This document shows positions 44,992 through 56,199 of a stretch of DNA of 64,000 bases, piece after piece (positions within the stretch are counted from its first letter, which is position 1; every line of letters starts with the position of its first letter). The notes under the pieces are model-generated. The model did no database searches. It was not told the origin of the DNA and saw only the letters and a program-made list of their open reading frames with translations. A program made the position numbers and the translations under genes. Source of the stretch: Corella eumyota (taxonomy: Eukaryota; Chordata; Ascidiacea; Phlebobranchia; Corellidae); NCBI GenBank assembly GCA_963082875.1, contig OY720102.1, forward strand, positions 9,646,990 to 9,710,989. The letters run 5' to 3'.

Positions 44992-46758
44992 TCACATATT
45001 ATATTTTATGAACGCCAACATTTGCACATTCTCGGGTTTAAGTCTGTTTCTTCGCTCTTCTAAGATTCTTCCTACAGCAGAAAAAACCCGTTCACTAGCC
45101 ACGCTCGTTGAGGGTGAAGACAAAATATCAATAGCCAACTGAGATAAGCGTGGCCAAACTTCACGTTTTTCTATCCAGAACATGATTGGATCTCTTTCAA
45201 CAGCAATGCATTTTTCTTGAAGGTACTCATCAACTTCATCCGACGCTGTCAATGGAGACTTGTTTCCTGATGTTAAATCAACAATAGTATCAAGCAGGCC
45301 TCTTTTGGTTTGATTTAACGAGGTGGAGGGAACTACTTCAGTTACTTCATCGTGTTCTTTACTAATAATGTCTTGCTTTATTTTTTCTTTTATTTCATCT
45401 CCTTTTTCAGCGACGAATTTCATTTTATATCGAGGATCTACGCAAGTCGCGATGATGTAATGATCATTGTTAAGAATACTTTCGAAACGTACGTTAATTC
45501 CACGTTCTAATTCGCATTTCATTGTGCTCAATCCTTCTGCCGCTGTGCCAGTAAGCATGGTACGTATGCCAATTATTAGCGGAATAACCTCGCTTATTGA
45601 ATCTTCGGCTCGAGAAATTCTTTTGGTTGCTTCTTCAAACGGTTGAAGCAAGTCTATAATTTTGGGCATTAGGTCCCACTGGGTGTACGTAATCGCCCGA
45701 ATATTTTCAATAAATGAAAGAGATGTTTGTGTATTGGTATCTTGGGCAATTTTAGTGAACACTAAGCGTTGGTTATAGACAGCCTGCACGTTATAAAACG
45801 CAGAATTCCATCTTGTAATAATCTGTTGTGGAATTTCAACCACAGGAAGACCCATTTCAGACTGGGTTTTGTGAAACAGCGACGAGGCTCTTGTGGATCT
45901 ATGTAATGTTGAAGTTATATTTTTACAATTTGCAGCAATATCACGAACCATTCTTTGCGATTTTAGACTGTCTGTAACAATTAGATTAATCGTGTGTGCA
46001 AAGCAAGGATGGTGGACCAATTTAAGCATTTTTGTAGCGTTTATCATATTCCCAGCATTATCTGTGTTAACTTGTCTAATTTCTTGCGTTGAAGAAAACC
46101 AACAGGTAATTACATCGCGAAGTTGGCCACTTATATATTCGGCAGTATGCCGTTCTTCCACCAATTGTAGGGCTAACAAGGCCATTACCCGGCCTTCTTT
46201 GTTTGACCAATGCCCAGTTACACCGATGTAGCTAATTGTTTGTTTGCTGGTCCACAAATCAGTAGTTATTGTTACAGCACTAATTTTTTGTTTGATCTTG
46301 TCTTTTAATCCTTCCCACACTTCTGTTTTAAGAGCAGGTATAATTGTTCTTGAAAATGTTGTGCGGGATGGTATTTTAAACCTGGGCTCTAGAACTTCCA
46401 TCAGGTCTCTAAAACCTTCGTCTTCGACGAATGAAAACGGCTGTAGATCTTTTACAATCATTTTAGCGATGGCTTGCGTAATTTGATTTGCCTTTGGATG
46501 AGCTGATTCAAACTTTTTTTTCTTTGCGATGACATCTTCAAGCGTGGGTTGTATTTGAGTAGCACCCGACGCGAGTTCCCTTTCGTTGCACCAATATGAA
46601 GTTTTGAGATGTCTCCACAAATTTGTTGTATTATAGCTTCTTTTGTTGCCCGGACTTCCTCTTGGAATAACCAATTTACATGTATTACACATTGCTTTGC
46701 TTTCACTATCTTTAATTACAGTAAACCTTGTCCAAATATCCGACCTACGATTTGACAT
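44992..46758 (-). CDS. hAT transposase with BED zinc finger (588 aa)
   Basis: Uninterrupted frame from MSNRRSDIWTRFTVIKDSES. Residues 1-60: BED finger with CNTC and NTTNLWRHLKTSYWC; the usual final His (HLKTxH) appears as Tyr, with a Cys two residues on. Catalytic core: TTDLWTS (Asp near 166), VNTDNAGNM (Asp near 232), CFAHTINLIV and ITRWNSAFYNV. C-terminus: SVASERVFSAVGRILEERRN, the hAT dimerisation motif with the conserved Glu and RNRL. It excises and inserts the element in the nucleus. Length (about 590-650 in relatives) and all catalytic residues are kept, so it could be active if the altered finger still binds zinc. The start codon lies about 290 bp inside the right end. Confidence 0.94.
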   Translation of the reverse strand: MSNRRSDIWTRFTVIKDSESKAMCNTCKLVIPRGSPGNKRSYNTTNLWRHLKTSYWCNERELASGATQIQPTLEDVIAKKKKFESAHPKANQITQAIAKMIVKDLQPFSFVEDEGFRDLMEVLEPRFKIPSRTTFSRTIIPALKTEVWEGLKDKIKQKISAVTITTDLWTSKQTISYIGVTGHWSNKEGRVMALLALQLVEERHTAEYISGQLRDVITCWFSSTQEIRQVNTDNAGNMINATKMLKLVHHPCFAHTINLIVTDSLKSQRMVRDIAANCKNITSTLHRSTRASSLFHKTQSEMGLPVVEIPQQIITRWNSAFYNVQAVYNQRLVFTKIAQDTNTQTSLSFIENIRAITYTQWDLMPKIIDLLQPFEEATKRISRAEDSISEVIPLIIGIRTMLTGTAAEGLSTMKCELERGINVRFESILNNDHYIIATCVDPRYKMKFVAEKGDEIKEKIKQDIISKEHDEVTEVVPSTSLNQTKRGLLDTIVDLTSGNKSPLTASDEVDEYLQEKCIAVERDPIMFWIEKREVWPRLSQLAIDILSSPSTSVASERVFSAVGRILEERRNRLKPENVQMLAFIKYNM

Positions 46759-47050
46759 TGCGGTATTTATTTACTTAGAAGTAAAAAGGACCCGACTGTA
46801 AATGATTTTGCAAGAAATTATCAAATAAAAAAAACGTAACACTATTTTAATTGTGACGTTACAATATTGTATTAACATAGTTGATATAAAATCATGTGGT
46901 TAAGGCATGTACAGTGCCTGATCATTTGTGGCGCAATACCTAGTTGTTACGTATTTTCCGATCTGCCGATTTTGAACTCTGATCGGGTGATCGCAAAATA
47001 CCTTCAAAAATCGGCGATTTACGATCACTTTTTTGATCGGCACATCACTA

Positions 47051-48250
47051 CTAATTACTAGGTGTTTGTTTATTAAAATTTAAAAATTGTTATTTATTTT
47101 TCAAATTTTGGTTAATTGTATATCATTATATTAGTAACTCAAAAATGAATTAAAATTTAAACTTTTATCACTAATTACTAATGAATATGTGTTTGTTTAT
47201 TAGAATTTAAAAATTGTTATTATTTTTTAAAATCTTGGTCAATCGTATATTATGATTAAAGTTACATAAAAACGAGTTAAAAATTATATTTGAATGATTA
47301 TCATATTTAAATGCTTGTTTATTTAATTAAAATTAAGAATTGTTATTTAAGCGCAGAACAAAAAAATAATAATTTTTAGTCCTATAATTAAAAAAGGGAA
47401 TACGTTATATTTGATTAATTAGTTCAGTTAATATTTTTAATTAGGTAATGTTTATGTATAAATTTATTTGCAATAAAGATTAATTTTAAAAATTTCAAAC
47501 CCTTTTTTATTTATCAAATAAATCTAGTTGTTTTTATTGTAACTAGTTTGAATTTTGGTTTAAAATACCTTTGTTCTAGTACTTTATAAGTTTTGAAATT
47601 TTAGTATGTTGTTTGTCATAATGAAGTTTTCTGATCCTTACATTTTTAAAATTAAATTATCAGTAATTACTAATTAAATATCGTTATCAGGTTTTCAAAT
47701 TTTGTTGAGTTATATATTAGGTTATTTATAACTTAAAAATTTAATTTTTATGACTAATTACTAATTATTGAATATCATGATATTAGTAACTCAAAAATAA
47801 ATTAAAATTTCAATTTTTAACACTGATTACCAAGTAATAGGTGTTTGTTTATTGAAATTTAAAGATTGTTGTTTATTTTTCAAATCTTGTCCATTTGTAT
47901 ATCATGATATTAGTAACTCAAAAATAAATTAAAATTTCAATTTTTAACACTAATTACTAATTAATAGGTGTTTGTTAATTGAAATTTAAAGATTGTTATT
48001 GGGTTTTGAAGTTGTGGTCAGTTATATATTATGATATTTTTAACTTAAAAATAAATTAAAAATATAAATTGTATTACTAAGTGTTTTTTTATTGAAATTT
48101 AAAGGTTGTTATTAGGTTTTTAAATTTTGATTAATTATATATTACGATATTTATAACTTAAAAATGAATTAAAATTTTAATTTTTGTTTGTTTCTTACAA
48201 TAAAATGCTTCTTAATTAATGATTACGAATAACTTTAGTTATTATTAAAA
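47051..48250. repeat. 127-bp AT-rich tandem array, copy B (right part)
   Basis: The array resumes after the hAT element with ctaattactaggtgtttgtt and continues with about eight variably degraded units. A terminal block at 47497-47541 (atcaaataaatctagttgtt) and the leader text at 47585-47640 show that two repeat elements lie head to tail here. Confidence 0.75.
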
Positions 48251-48264
48251 ATAATTTAATTATT

Positions 48265-48310
48265 TCGAACCATATTTTATTCATTAAATAAATCTAGTTT
48301 CTATTGTTCT
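48265..48310. repeat. Conserved terminal block of the array repeat (4 of 4)
   Basis: cgaaccatattttattcatt followed by aaataaatctagttt; compare 5340-5385. Confidence 0.6.
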
Positions 48311-48900
48311 AGGCTCTAACTTCCTATGCGTGGTCTTTAACGCGTTGGTCACGCATTATTTTATCTTTGTTTAATGATTCCTTGTCTTTAAAAAAATTTA
48401 CGGAGTCGAGAATGGACTCAGTTTGTGTTTGTGCTATTACTTAAGTAGTTTTTTTTTTTTAAATCTAGCGTGTTTATCTTGCTTTAATTATTATGGTTCA
48501 AATTCCCACAGAAATTTTACTTTTTGTCTTATATAAACCGCTGCCAGTTTCTTCGTAAATCACTGTCAGTTTTTTTTAATGTCTAATGGTATTTTGTTTT
48601 TAGTTATGGTAGTATTTTGTTTGTTGGCAGGAGATTATTTAGATAGTCATCAAATTGTTAATATTTTATTTGTTCACGATTATATTTTTTACAGTTAACT
48701 ATATGAAATCAATTACTTTACATTAAGAATGATAATTTAGCAAATTTAAATTATAAAAAAATTATAAATTTCTTGTAGTTTTTTTTATTGCTGTTTTATT
48801 CACTAAACAATGTATTTCGAAAAGTAGAGAGTGACTATAACAAATGTTTGTAGTCTATAAAACATAAGAAGTTAAAATACTTATAATTTATATTTCAGCA
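48310..48900. other. AT-rich stretch, no gene recognised
   Basis: Probably 5' flank or 5' untranslated part of the Helentron that begins near 48925; no terminal motif identified. Confidence 0.4.
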
Positions 48901-48924
48901 CAGTTTATTTCGAATATCATTACA

Positions 48925-51900
48925 ATGCCAAAGCAAACGACAACGTTACAAAACAAATCCCGCCTATTTTAAGAATATGACACAGGAAAAATACAAAACA
49001 AATCCCGAATACACAAAGAAGAAGACATAGGAAAAATACAAGAAAAATCCATTATACACGACCAACAAAGTTTTAGAATATAACAATGTTATAAAACACC
49101 AAGTCCACACTTATACTACCGAATTGAAATATCATGGCCTTAAATGGATCTGTTCAACTTGCAAGCGACATCTAAAGGTTTCCATTCCTCCTCAAGCTTT
49201 TATAAACAATTTTGCCTTACCTACACCAGATCTTCCAGCGTTAAATGACTTGGAAAGACACCTGATATCCCCAGTCATTCCTTTCATTAAAGTGATTTCG
49301 TTGCCGAAAGGAATGATGAAAGGTGTTTATGGTCCAGTCATTTGCGTTCGGAGTGACGTCGAAGAAACCGCCAAAGTTTTGCCGCGATCCCTAAATGATG
49401 ACACCTTTATCAGGGTCAAGCTAAAACGGAAACATAAATACAAGGGTCATCACATATATCGTTACGTCAATGTGCAAAACGTTTGCATTTGGTTGAAATA
49501 TTGAAAGAGAATCATCTAGCATACAAAGGTCAGTAACGTGTTAGCTAATTTATATAATGTTGTGTTAAGCTTAATAGAAATTTCACAATATTTTAAATCG
49601 CTATAGAGGTTAAATAATTACTAATAGTTATTTTAAACGTAATTTTAGGCTATTTTGGTAAATTATGACGTAACAATGGCAAAGGCTTAGTTTTTAAATA
49701 GGTTTTGCATGTTAGTGATGCCATTCATGATGATGTGCTGTGCCTGTCTACGGCTGAGAATAATGCTCCACTCATGGCTATCCAAAACAAGGCTTTGGCT
49801 ATTCCATTAATTTACGGTGATGGAGTAAACACTTATGAAGAGGAGCGACCTCAAAAAATTGGGATTGATACCTGTTGTAATTGTCAGCTTTTTTCTTATA
49901 ATAATCTATTTTCTAGTGACCCGACTTATATTTTTTATTTACAATATGTTAAAGAGATAGCAGTTATATCTGCAATTTTCATTGTTATAAGAAATAATAA
50001 GTCGCCTTTGTTTACTCCTAGTATTGCTAAATCAAAAAATCTTTAAGAAATATAATTAGGAATGATGAAGGTTACAAATTTATGAAAGCTGTAAGAGGAT
50101 CACCAGCCTACTGGGAGAAAACAATGAATGATTTGTTTGCCATGATCAGGCAGCTGGGATTACCAACATTTTTTTGCAGTTTTTCAGCAGGTATATAATA
50201 AAGTTATTTTTAAGTAATTTTGAATATTTATACAGTTTTATAACAATTTTTTATCATTTATTATATAATTTATTGTAAACAAAAAAATTAATTAGTCATA
50301 TTTTTTTGTTTTAAAAATGTTTTTATTATATTTTTAAAGGTGACCGCCGTTGGAAGGAGATTTTTCAAAGCATTTGCAATCAATTAAATATGGAGTACAG
50401 GGAAGACTTTATTTGGTCTAAATACTGTCAGTTGATTCCAAGCAACCCTGTGATGGCTGCGAGGATGTTTAATCGACGAAGAAAATGCTTCTTTCAGGAT
50501 TTGTTGATGAACAAATCAAATCCTGTGGAAGAAATTGTTGATTATTTTTTAGGGTAGAGTTTCAGGCTAAAGGTTGGCCACACATTTATGCTTTGCTGTG
50601 GATCAAGGATGCTCCTGTGTTTAAACGTGATGATCCTGAAACCATCAGTGCGATCATTGATTAACATATAACTTGTGAGATTCCTGATCCAGAGGTCGTT
50701 CTTAAGCTTTATGAGATGGTCACTTATATACAGACTCATAGCACGAGACACACCCGATCTTGTAGAAAGAAAAACAAAACTTGTCGTTTTAATTTCCCCC
50801 GTTAAATATCTAATCGTATTTTTATATCTCAGCCTTAAAATACAGCAAACAAACTAGACTAGAGGAAGCTATCAATGAGCTTAATGAGAATAATATTGTG
50901 TGCTACAGATGTTGTTTTTATACATGTAGATGCTGACAGTACCAGGTTAGTTTCGTATAGTCTTAAAAAAAATATAATAAAAAATGTTTGAAATACTGCC
51001 TTATTCATTTTTTTTATATTTTTTTGATTTAAAGTTTAATTTCAAGAAATTTTAATATTAAATTAGTGCACTTTGTTGAATTAGGTGTTAAATGTTAGGT
51101 AGGCCTATAAAAATAATATTATTGTTATTTATAGATTATCAAAGTAAATGGGCTTTGGATTTAAACTTTACTTTTATTTTAAGAATTTCCTTTCCATTGT
51201 CGGTATTACAATCGCAAGCGGAAGACGGCGTGGAAAATATGTGGATGACGAGTTTAATGAATAGTTATCTTAATCGACCTGATTTGCAACAATTCCAGAA
51301 TCTTTGTTTGGCAGAATTTTGTTTTAAGTATACAGTTATCTATGATGACTCAAAAGATGGAGCAGATGATGGAGATGTATCAGAGTATTCTGTGTTTTTA
51401 TTAAAAAATGACATGGGTCGTATTAAGAAAAGGTAAGTTACATGTTTTTTTATAATGCAATATGTTATAACTACTCCAGTTAAAAATTATATAAAATAAT
51501 TATGTTCTTATGTTTTTAAAATTATCTTTAAAGTAAGAATATTAATTATTTTTTTTACCGTTTATTTATTTATATATTTAGAATGGGGCGGTCTGCAGTA
51601 AATAAACACTGTAAGCTTAATAAAGAACGGGATGGAGATCTATATTTTGAAAGAATCTTGCGATTGTACTTTTCCCATCGTCATTCAGATGAACTCATGC
51701 CTGATGGTTATAGCACGAAGAATTGTATAAAAATGGAGAAATTTTCACAACTGATTCTGTTTTGAATGTGAAGGATGTCGTAATTACTAACATGGCAGAC
51801 TTTACAAGCCACATTAAAGAAGCATTAGAAACAGCGGCAGAATCGATGGATCCAGAAACTTTGGAAGATGCTTGGGTAAATTTAGCTCCCCAAACTGAAT

Positions 51901-51980
51901 CTGAGCAACTGGAATTGAAGGGTCTTAAAAAAATCTACTGTTGTTGATGGTGAAAAAGAAGAGGTGGCGGCTTAACTGGC
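48925..51980 (+). pseudogene. Helentron Rep region (DUF6570 and Helitron-like N domain)
   Basis: Starts MPKQTTTLQNKSRLF. 49124-49504: IPPQAFINNFALPTPDLPAL and ISLPKGMMKGVYGPVICVRS (DUF6570). About 50075-50190: [20 protein letters not shown], then an in-phase intron (donor gcag/gtatat at 50191, acceptor aaag near 50340) leading to GDRRWKEIFQSICNQLNMEY. The Rep HUH motif is at about 50570-50615 as WPHIYALLWIKDAP; the usual second His (HIHALLW) appears as Tyr, which would weaken metal binding. HSTRHTRSCRKKNKTCRFNF near 50735 is the zinc-like block that follows. 51090-51435 and 51583-51760 (FERILRLYFSHRHSDELMPD) continue, joined by an intron (donor aaag/gtaagt, acceptor tttag). Rep nicks and rejoins DNA in rolling-circle transposition. 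Several stops (near 48970, 50556, 50660) show inactivity. Confidence 0.85.
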
Positions 51981-52059
51981 TGTCGTGAAAAATCTTCCAA
52001 CTTCCCAATTTTCTAAATATGTAAGTGCTCAACCATCAATAGCATATGCCAAAGGTATG

Positions 52060-53460
52060 AAAATGATACAGATTTAAACAAAAATCAATTAACTATGTGC
52101 GTCTTTGGTGTTTGAAAAAATTGCACAAAGATTCTCATAATTCTTCAAAACTTTTTCTAACAGGTGGTGCTGGAATTGGAAAAAGCCATATTATTCACTG
52201 TTTATATTTTGAAATGCGACGTTTTTTTCAACAAGCAATTGATTCTCCAAATAGTACTTCTGTATTATTGGTAGCTTTAACAGGTGTTTCTGCTTTTGCC
52301 ATAGGGGGTTAAACTATTTATCATGCTTTTCGCATTAGTCCAGGAATGAGGCTGAATCACATAAAAGGTCTTACTGAAGAAACTGCAAACACACTACGAT
52401 CACAATATAAAAATCTCTAACTTTTAATTATCAATAAAATTTTAATGGTCAGCAAGGAAATGTTAGGTGTTTTAAGTGAACGTATTAATCAAATTCTCCG
52501 ACCAAATTTAAAAAATTCTTCTTTTGAAAATATTGGTGTGATTGCAGTAGGTGACTTTCACCAGCTTCCTCCTGTCAAAGCTCGTGCCCTGTATGATGTT
52601 AATCCCGGCTCCCTTATTTAATCTAAAATTTTAAACAAGGATTTTATTGTTGGTGATAATATCTTGCACATTTTTGGCACTAAACGTGAAGTTAATATGC
52701 ATTATTCTAAAATTATTAAAAAAACTGGACAATCTGTACAATTTAAAAGCTGCGGACATTTCAAAAAATTTAAGAGGAAAAACTTCTATTGAACTTAATC
52801 AAAAAACTAATATTTAATGAGGTTATTCAAGTTGCTGTGGAATGTCGTGTTATGATCTTGGTGAATATAAACGTAGCTGATGGTATCTGTAATGGTTGTA
52901 TTGGAACAGTCAAGTGCATTATTGAGGGTGAAAAAAAATATGGTCTTCCCCAATACATCGGAATCACATTTGATTCTCCTTAGGTTGGGAAAAATCGAAG
53001 ATTTAAACAACCGTACTACAAAGAAGTTGGTGAAGATTGTCTTTTGATTAAACCACTTTTTTCCCAACCGATTAGATCTGGGACTAAAACCTACAGCAGA
53101 TACCAGTTTCCAATACGTCTATGTTATATGCCTGCACTGTTCATAAAATCCAAGGGATTACACTTCAAAACGCAGTAGTTGACATAGCTAAAATAAATCG
53201 TGCAGGTAATTTTATTAATTTAGTTTAAATTTGGAATGTAAATAAATTTAAAGTCAATTTTTCATGTTAATCTACTTTTTAATTTAATTAATTTATGTAT
53301 TTAGGACTAGCTTATGTAGCATTGAGTCGATGTCAACAATTAGAAGGATTGTATCTTAAAAATTATAATTCGGACTTTATTCATACTAAACATTCAATTA
53401 TTCAAGCTCTGGAAAAAATACCCGAAATTCTAACCGCATCAAATATTTCCGATTCAAGAT
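52060..53460 (+). pseudogene. Helentron PIF1-type helicase region
   Basis: Walker A LFLTGGAGIGKSHIIH near 52150; VLLVALTGVSAFAIGG; an altered Walker B (LIINKI where LIIDEI is usual) near 52428; GVIAVGDFHQLPPVKA near 52540; VECRVMILVNINVADGICNG near 52850; TVHKIQGITLQNAVVDIAKI near 53140; then an in-phase intron (donor gcag/gtaatt near 53206, acceptor tttag near 53303) to LAYVALSRCQQLEGLYLKN. In the family this 5'-3' helicase unwinds the strand released by Rep. Stops and frame changes are present. Confidence 0.87.
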
Positions 53461-53479
53461 CTTAAACAACAGAATTCCC

Positions 53480-53795
53480 ATCTAGAAATAACTTCAGTTA
53501 ATGCACAATCTTTATCTCTGCATAAAATCCTACCATGAACTTTTAAATTTTATTTATGTTAGTGAAACATGGTGTAAAGAGACAGATTCAATCACGAGGT
53601 ACTTTAACTTTGATTATTTATCTATAAATTTACTTGTTTATTTTGAACTAATAACCTCTTGTAGTTGTTTATTAACTCAATTTACATTATTTTTAGGTTT
53701 CAAACTGAGAGTCCTTTTGCGATTCGATAGAAACAAAGGATCGCGAGGTGGTGGCATAATAATTTACATAAAGAACAACTTAAATCATCAATTTC
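53480..53795 (+). pseudogene. Helentron endonuclease region (EEP type)
   Basis: ITSVNAQSLSLHKI, then in another frame FIYVSETWCKETDS and, after a probable intron ending tttttag at about 53697, FDRNKGSRGGGIIIYIKNNL. The NAQSL, SETW and RGGGIIIYIK motifs are those of the exonuclease-endonuclease-phosphatase fold found at the C-terminus of Helentron proteins and in LINEs. Only the N-terminal part is present before unrelated coding begins. Confidence 0.65.
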
Positions 53796-55446
53796 CTAAA
53801 CATTTGGTTGATTCTGCAAAAAGAATTGGTTTTAACGAGACAACATCTATCAACAATTCTCAACGTGAATATTTATGTGGATACATCGGCATTGGAGCGA
53901 GATGGTCAATCTATCAGGCTGTGATGAACAACAAAGATTGGCATAACTGCTCTGTTTCGAATGTGGATGAATCAACGATTATTCAATACCATAACATTAT
54001 TAACAAACTACCATTTTACACTGCACACTTTTTAAGTAATGATGACATAATTCAAATTCTCACGCAGATACATGTTTCACATTATGGTATTAATAAACCC
54101 ACACATTGGATAAATTCACCCATACCAATTAATTTGTTAAAACGAGACATTTTGAATGGCCCCACACGTCATTCAAGGCAAAGACACCCACCCAATATTG
54201 TTAGAAATGTTATAGTTAACACTGTTGAACAGTCAATTTTTCTTTTCATTCGGCCGAGGAGTGATGCTCCACAATGAAGAAATGCATTATGCTAATCGAT
54301 TAAGTGTAGCTTTTGTCAGGGTGGGTTTTTCTACGTGGAAGACTGCGTAAAGCACATGTTTAGGTATTTATTTGTTTAATTAATTTTATATTTATGCATT
54401 TAATACTAAAAAAACTAACAGCAATCAAACATTTTCTTTGGTGTGTATCATTATGCCGTGACAAGAGATGGCATTGCAGATCAAATAAGAGGTAAAAAAT
54501 ATATATATTTAAATGATTCAATAATTTATTAAATTTAGTGCAAGTACAAAGGGAGACGATGTTTAATGATAATCCATCTCCTATTCCATGGGATAAAATA
54601 TTAAAAGGTAAAAACTTTATTTAAGCACTTTTATTTTTATAATATAGGTTATTTTTATATTCTTCTATTAAAGCAAAATATCAATCTAATTTTTTCGGTT
54701 TGTTTAAAAGGAGAAAAAAAAGGAAAAAAATAAACCGGAAGAACTGTCCTAGGTAATTGTTTTGAGGTTGTTACCATTTAATCAAATCTAGAAATATAAG
54801 ATAACTTAACCAGTATATAATTTGTTTTTAAATAAAACATCATTTTTTTAAAGATGCTGATTTAGTAAAATGAAGGGAAGAATGTAATAGTTTAGAGTCT
54901 TCTCTTCATGAAGAAAAAGAGGGGGATGATGATGAGAAGGAAGATAAAGACGAGATACCAGGTAAAAAGAAAAAAAATGTAGACTTGAAATAAATAAGAC
55001 ACTTTTATAAATAAATATTGAAATTTGTTTTGAAATAAAGCATTTTAAATAATTAAACATTGTTTTTTTTTATTTTTAAAAAATAAGCCTTTTGGATTTC
55101 TCTTAGAATTCTATACTTAATAATCAAATAAACTAAATATAAATCTAATTCGAATAAATGTAAAAAAAAGAAAATCCTAAAATTCTTATTTAATTATTAA
55201 ATTATTTTTTTTATTCTAGAAAACGAATAGACTCCTGAAAATAAAAACTCTAAAGATGAGTATATATGTATTTTTTTTTTACGAAAAGCTTTAAACTTTC
55301 ATATAAAAAAAATGTAACGTTTGTTTTGTTAATTAGAAAAGTATAAATAAATTTATTTACTAATTATAACAATAACTTTTTATTTTAGAAACTGAGATTG
55401 CTTTTAATCCAGTTATTGAAACTTCTGACAGCGATTCTGACTGCTG
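53795..55446 (+). CDS. Unrecognised multi-exon protein with acidic C-terminus
   Basis: From about 53795 to 54277 an uninterrupted frame reads AKRIGFNETTSINNSQREYL, CGYIGIGARWSIYQAVMNNK, IINKLPFYTAHFLSNDDIIQ and NGPTRHSRQRHPPNIVRN. It appears to continue with HNEEMHYANRLSVAFVRVGF (54275-54340) after a frame change, then small exons: about 54420-54492 (FFGVYHYAVTRDGIADQIR), 54538-54606 (FNDNPSPIPWDKILK), 54890-54960 (ESSLHEEKEGDDDEKEDKDE) and 55390-55446 (ETEIAFNPVIETSDSDSDC, stop). Most inner exons end at a GGTAAA-type donor. A CGYIG-like Cys with later His and Asn residues might be a cysteine-protease core, but that is speculation. It follows the Helentron directly and could be its own second product or captured host exons. 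Family unknown. Confidence 0.45.
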
Positions 55447-55645
55447 AAAATAAAAACTCTAAAGGTGAATGTATATATACTTTTTTTTACGAAAAGTTTT
55501 AAACTTTCATATAAAAAAAATGTAACGTTTGTTTTGTTAATTAGAAAAGTATAAATAAATTTATTTACTAATTATAACAATAACTTTTTATTTTAGAAAC
55601 TGAAATTGCTTTTAAATCCAGTTATTGAAACTTCCGACGGTGCAA
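55237..55645 (+). repeat. 209-bp tandem duplication carrying the terminal exon
   Basis: gaaaataaaaactctaaag starts at 55237 and again at 55446. Copies share about 200 bp at roughly 95% identity, including the intron-like stretch, the acceptor ttattttag and the exon ETEIAF...ETS. Recent. Confidence 0.88.
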
Positions 55646-55679
55646 AAATTTAACTTTATATTTACAAAAACCTTCTAGC

Positions 55680-56045
55680 TTTTCCTTATTTCTTTGTAAC
55701 ACATTCTTTGGTTCTTGAAACTTTTTACTTCTATCCCCACACTTTAACTAATTTCTTATAATACATTCTTTGGCTTAAAACTTTTCACTTCTATCCCATA
55801 CTTTAACTAATTTCTTTATAATACGTTCTTTCTTAGTTCTTAAAACTTTACATTTCTATCCTTACACTTCAACTAATTTCATTATAATACTTTCTTTTTT
55901 GGTTCTTAAAACTTTGTCATATCTATCTTCAAACTTTTAACTAATTTCTTTATAAAACATTCATTCTTGGTTCTTAAAACTTTTTTACTTCTATTTTCAC
56001 ACTTTAACTAATTTCTTTACGTACATTCTTTTTTGCTTGTAATAC
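55680..56045. repeat. Tandem repeat of about 60-68 bp, five to six units
   Basis: Units carry ctttaactaatttctttata, atacattcttt, ggttcttaaaactt and acttctatcc. Spacing varies from 60 to about 68 bp. Non-coding. Confidence 0.8.
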
Positions 56046-56199
56046 TTTCGTTGTTCAGTTAATTGGGTTGATTTTGTTTGTGTTTTAATTAAAAAAAAAA
56101 CTTTAAAATGTCATAATCGTAAAAAAGTGAATTAAAACCGTAGTAGAAAAATAAAAGCTTTATAATAAATTTATGTTTGATCAGATTCTGTTTATGACA

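Larger units (their letters stand above)
44720..47050 (-). mobile_element. hAT DNA transposon, whole-looking (2331 bp)
   Basis: Perfect 15-bp inverted ends TAGTGATGTGCCGAT / ATCGGCACATCACTA, flanked by an exact 8-bp target duplication CTAATTAC at 44712-44719 and 47051-47058, the length typical of hAT. It encodes one uninterrupted 588-residue transposase on the minus strand. Subterminal regions on both sides are dense in CGATC or GATCG words, as expected for transposase-binding sites. It interrupts the 127-bp array, so it is younger than the array. A candidate recently active copy. Confidence 0.95.
48925..53795 (+). mobile_element. Helentron (Helitron2-type) with introns, degraded
   Basis: Coding order is DUF6570-like region, Helitron Rep, PIF1-type helicase, then an apurinic-type endonuclease. 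The last is diagnostic of Helentrons as opposed to classic Helitrons. Several spliceosomal introns interrupt it in phase. Stops and frame changes are present throughout. The 5' and 3' termini were not identified, so the edges given are those of the coding part. Confidence 0.85.

Noticed and set aside
45893-46486. Plus-strand frames of 112 and 80 codons
   Set aside because: Antisense shadows of the 588-residue hAT transposase on the minus strand.
54848-55060. 70-codon minus-strand hydrophobic frame
   Set aside because: Lies opposite the acidic exon ESSLHEEKEGDDDEKEDKDE on the plus strand, which has splice signals; the minus frame is its shadow.
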